In this document: positions 5,843-6,660 of the stretch, piece by piece
How the letters are laid out: each line of letters starts with the position of its first letter
How positions within the stretch are numbered: position 1 is the stretch's first letter
From: Pedobacter sp. UBA1654
Lineage (GTDB): Bacteria; Bacteroidota; Bacteroidia; Sphingobacteriales; Sphingobacteriaceae
Length of the DNA: 6,660 bases
NCBI GenBank assembly: GCA_002320935.1
Contig: DCLG01000094.1
Coordinates: 49,348-56,007 of the forward strand
Direction: 5' to 3'
Program-made: the position numbers and the translations under genes
The notes under the pieces: model-generated
What the model saw: only the letters and a program-made list of their open reading frames with translations
The model's database searches: none
What the model was told of the DNA's origin: nothing

Positions 5843-6379
5843 ATGCTTAAATTAAGATCCGGCTTTTTCCTGCTACTGTTCACGATCAGCAATGCTGCTT
5901 TCAGTCAGAAACTAGATATAAACAACTTTATTATCAAAGAAAGTCTGTTAAAAAACAGTAAACTCGCCATCATTGCTGCAGACTCGTTGGAGAACCCTTT
6001 GGAGCAGATTAACGGCGTATATACGTTTACGATAAGTGGATTTTCACAGTCGCTTAGGTTTAATGATGGGGTAGCCGTTGTGCCCCTACAGCTGGAAAGA
6101 TCTGCATTTGTTTATATAAAACACCAGAACGATCAGGGAACACATAGTAAACTGGTGTACGTATATAAAAAAGATGGTAGCTTGAATCCTTATACCGTTA
6201 ACTCCATGTGGTTGGTCATCATTCCGCTGATCATCGTAGTTATTGTATTCCTTTTCAGAAAATTACTGATACTTGGCATTATTATTTTCCTGGTGCTGAT
6301 CTACTTCAATCACAGTAGCGGACTGGGTATAGGGACGTTTTTCGAGACGATTTTTGATGCGCTAAAGCGGCTGTTCTAG
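5843..6379 (+). CDS. secreted/membrane protein with C-terminal TM hairpin, function unknown
   Basis: This is a 178-residue protein that I do not recognise. Residues 1-21 are a Sec signal peptide (LRSGFFLLLFTISNAAFS, then QK). Residues about 22-118 look beta-rich and extracytoplasmic (INGVYTFTISGF, DGVAVVPLQL, SAFVYIKHQ, KLVYVYKK). Two hydrophobic segments follow at about 122-138 and 140-157, split by FRK, so the chain probably makes a short hairpin with the beta domain in the periplasm. The tail IGTFFETIFDALKRLF is amphipathic. A periplasmic strand domain ahead of a membrane hairpin could be a sensor or an assembly factor, but nothing visible decides this. The ATG at 5843 follows a promoter box with a short leader and no Shine-Dalgarno. 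The stop lies 5 nt from the convergent barrel gene. Confidence 0.85.
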   Translation: MLKLRSGFFLLLFTISNAAFSQKLDINNFIIKESLLKNSKLAIIAADSLENPLEQINGVYTFTISGFSQSLRFNDGVAVVPLQLERSAFVYIKHQNDQGTHSKLVYVYKKDGSLNPYTVNSMWLVIIPLIIVVIVFLFRKLLILGIIIFLVLIYFNHSSGLGIGTFFETIFDALKRLF

Positions 6380-6384
6380 CTCCA

Positions 6385-6660
6385 TCAGAATGGCACACCG
6401 ATACCAAAATTGTATTGTATAAATCGATAACCGTCAGGGCTATGAGTTCTAAAGTATTCATCTTTAAACTCCTGGCCCCCACTGAAGAATTTTTTAATCA
6501 CCCATTGATCACCACCTCTAAACTGTGGATCCTTCAGCTTTAAACCCACATCAAAACGGAAAACAAAGAAATCTACATCGTATCTAAAGCCTACACCAGT
6601 ACCAATCCCCAACTGATTACCAAGGCTACCCAGTCTGAAAACTGTTTCCGGTTGCCCATT
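6385..6660 (-). CDS. C-terminal part of a BamA/TamA-family outer-membrane protein (incomplete)
   Basis: The minus-strand frame is open from the right edge of the window (6660) to a TGA at 6387-6385, giving the last 91 residues of a longer protein. There is no real start inside the window: the TTG near 6612 falls within continuous coding that reads back through FRLGSLGNQLGIGTG to the edge. The sequence GIGTGVGFRYDVDFFVFRFDVGLKLKDP is typical of the last strands of BamA/TamA (bacterial surface antigen) barrels in Bacteroidota. The protein ends YRFIQYNFGIGVPF, with the C-terminal Phe expected of an outer-membrane barrel insertion signal. These proteins insert or assemble outer-membrane proteins. 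Whether it is BamA or a TamA/TamL-like paralogue needs the missing POTRA region. Confidence 0.85.
   Translation of the reverse strand, partial: NGQPETVFRLGSLGNQLGIGTGVGFRYDVDFFVFRFDVGLKLKDPQFRGGDQWVIKKFFSGGQEFKDEYFRTHSPDGYRFIQYNFGIGVPF

Noticed and set aside
1..6660. Mobile elements, CRISPR arrays, phage genes, defence or toxin-antitoxin modules
   Set aside because: No transposase, integrase, regularly spaced repeats or recognisable defence domains; gene content and promoters look like a stable chromosomal core.

Overview
The window looks like an ordinary stretch of Bacteroidota chromosome, most likely Sphingobacteriaceae or a close relative (Pedobacter/Mucilaginibacter-like). Evidence: moderately AT-rich coding; starts with no clear Shine-Dalgarno; several perfect Bacteroidota -7 promoter boxes (TAnnTTTG); a DUF5362-type membrane protein; a BamA/TamA-family C-terminus; and a tRNA gene with no encoded CCA. 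The genus is inferred. No mobile element, CRISPR array, phage gene, toxin-antitoxin or defence module is visible.

Layout. 1-106 (-): start of a secreted-protein gene, cut by the window edge. 228-1170 (+): two overlapping genes, a small acidic protein and a YgaP-like membrane segment fused to an SRPBCC domain, ended by a hairpin over the stop codon. 1187-1669 (-): a DUF5362-like three-TM protein that converges on this pair. It diverges from ychF (1754-2848, +), whose promoter box sits in the 84-nt gap. A strong hairpin at 2865-2905 separates ychF from a convergent minus-strand pair: mgtE (5200-3827) followed 64 nt later by a TupA-like ATP-grasp gene (3762-2908). 5201-5628 is a gene-free stretch holding two minus-strand terminators, one promoter box, a promoter-proximal dyad and small hairpins. 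tRNA-Arg(CCG) lies at 5629-5700 (-). 5843-6379 (+) encodes a secreted protein with a C-terminal membrane hairpin. It runs tail to tail, 5 nt apart, into the C-terminus of a BamA/TamA-family outer-membrane barrel (6660-6385, -, incomplete).

Function. Most genes are housekeeping or envelope genes: Mg2+ uptake (MgtE), a translation-associated ATPase (YchF), outer-membrane assembly (BamA/TamA) and arginine decoding of CGG. There is no sign of one integrated pathway. I did not find a convincing new system. The items most worth checking are the structured region upstream of mgtE and the ATP-grasp protein of unknown substrate behind it.
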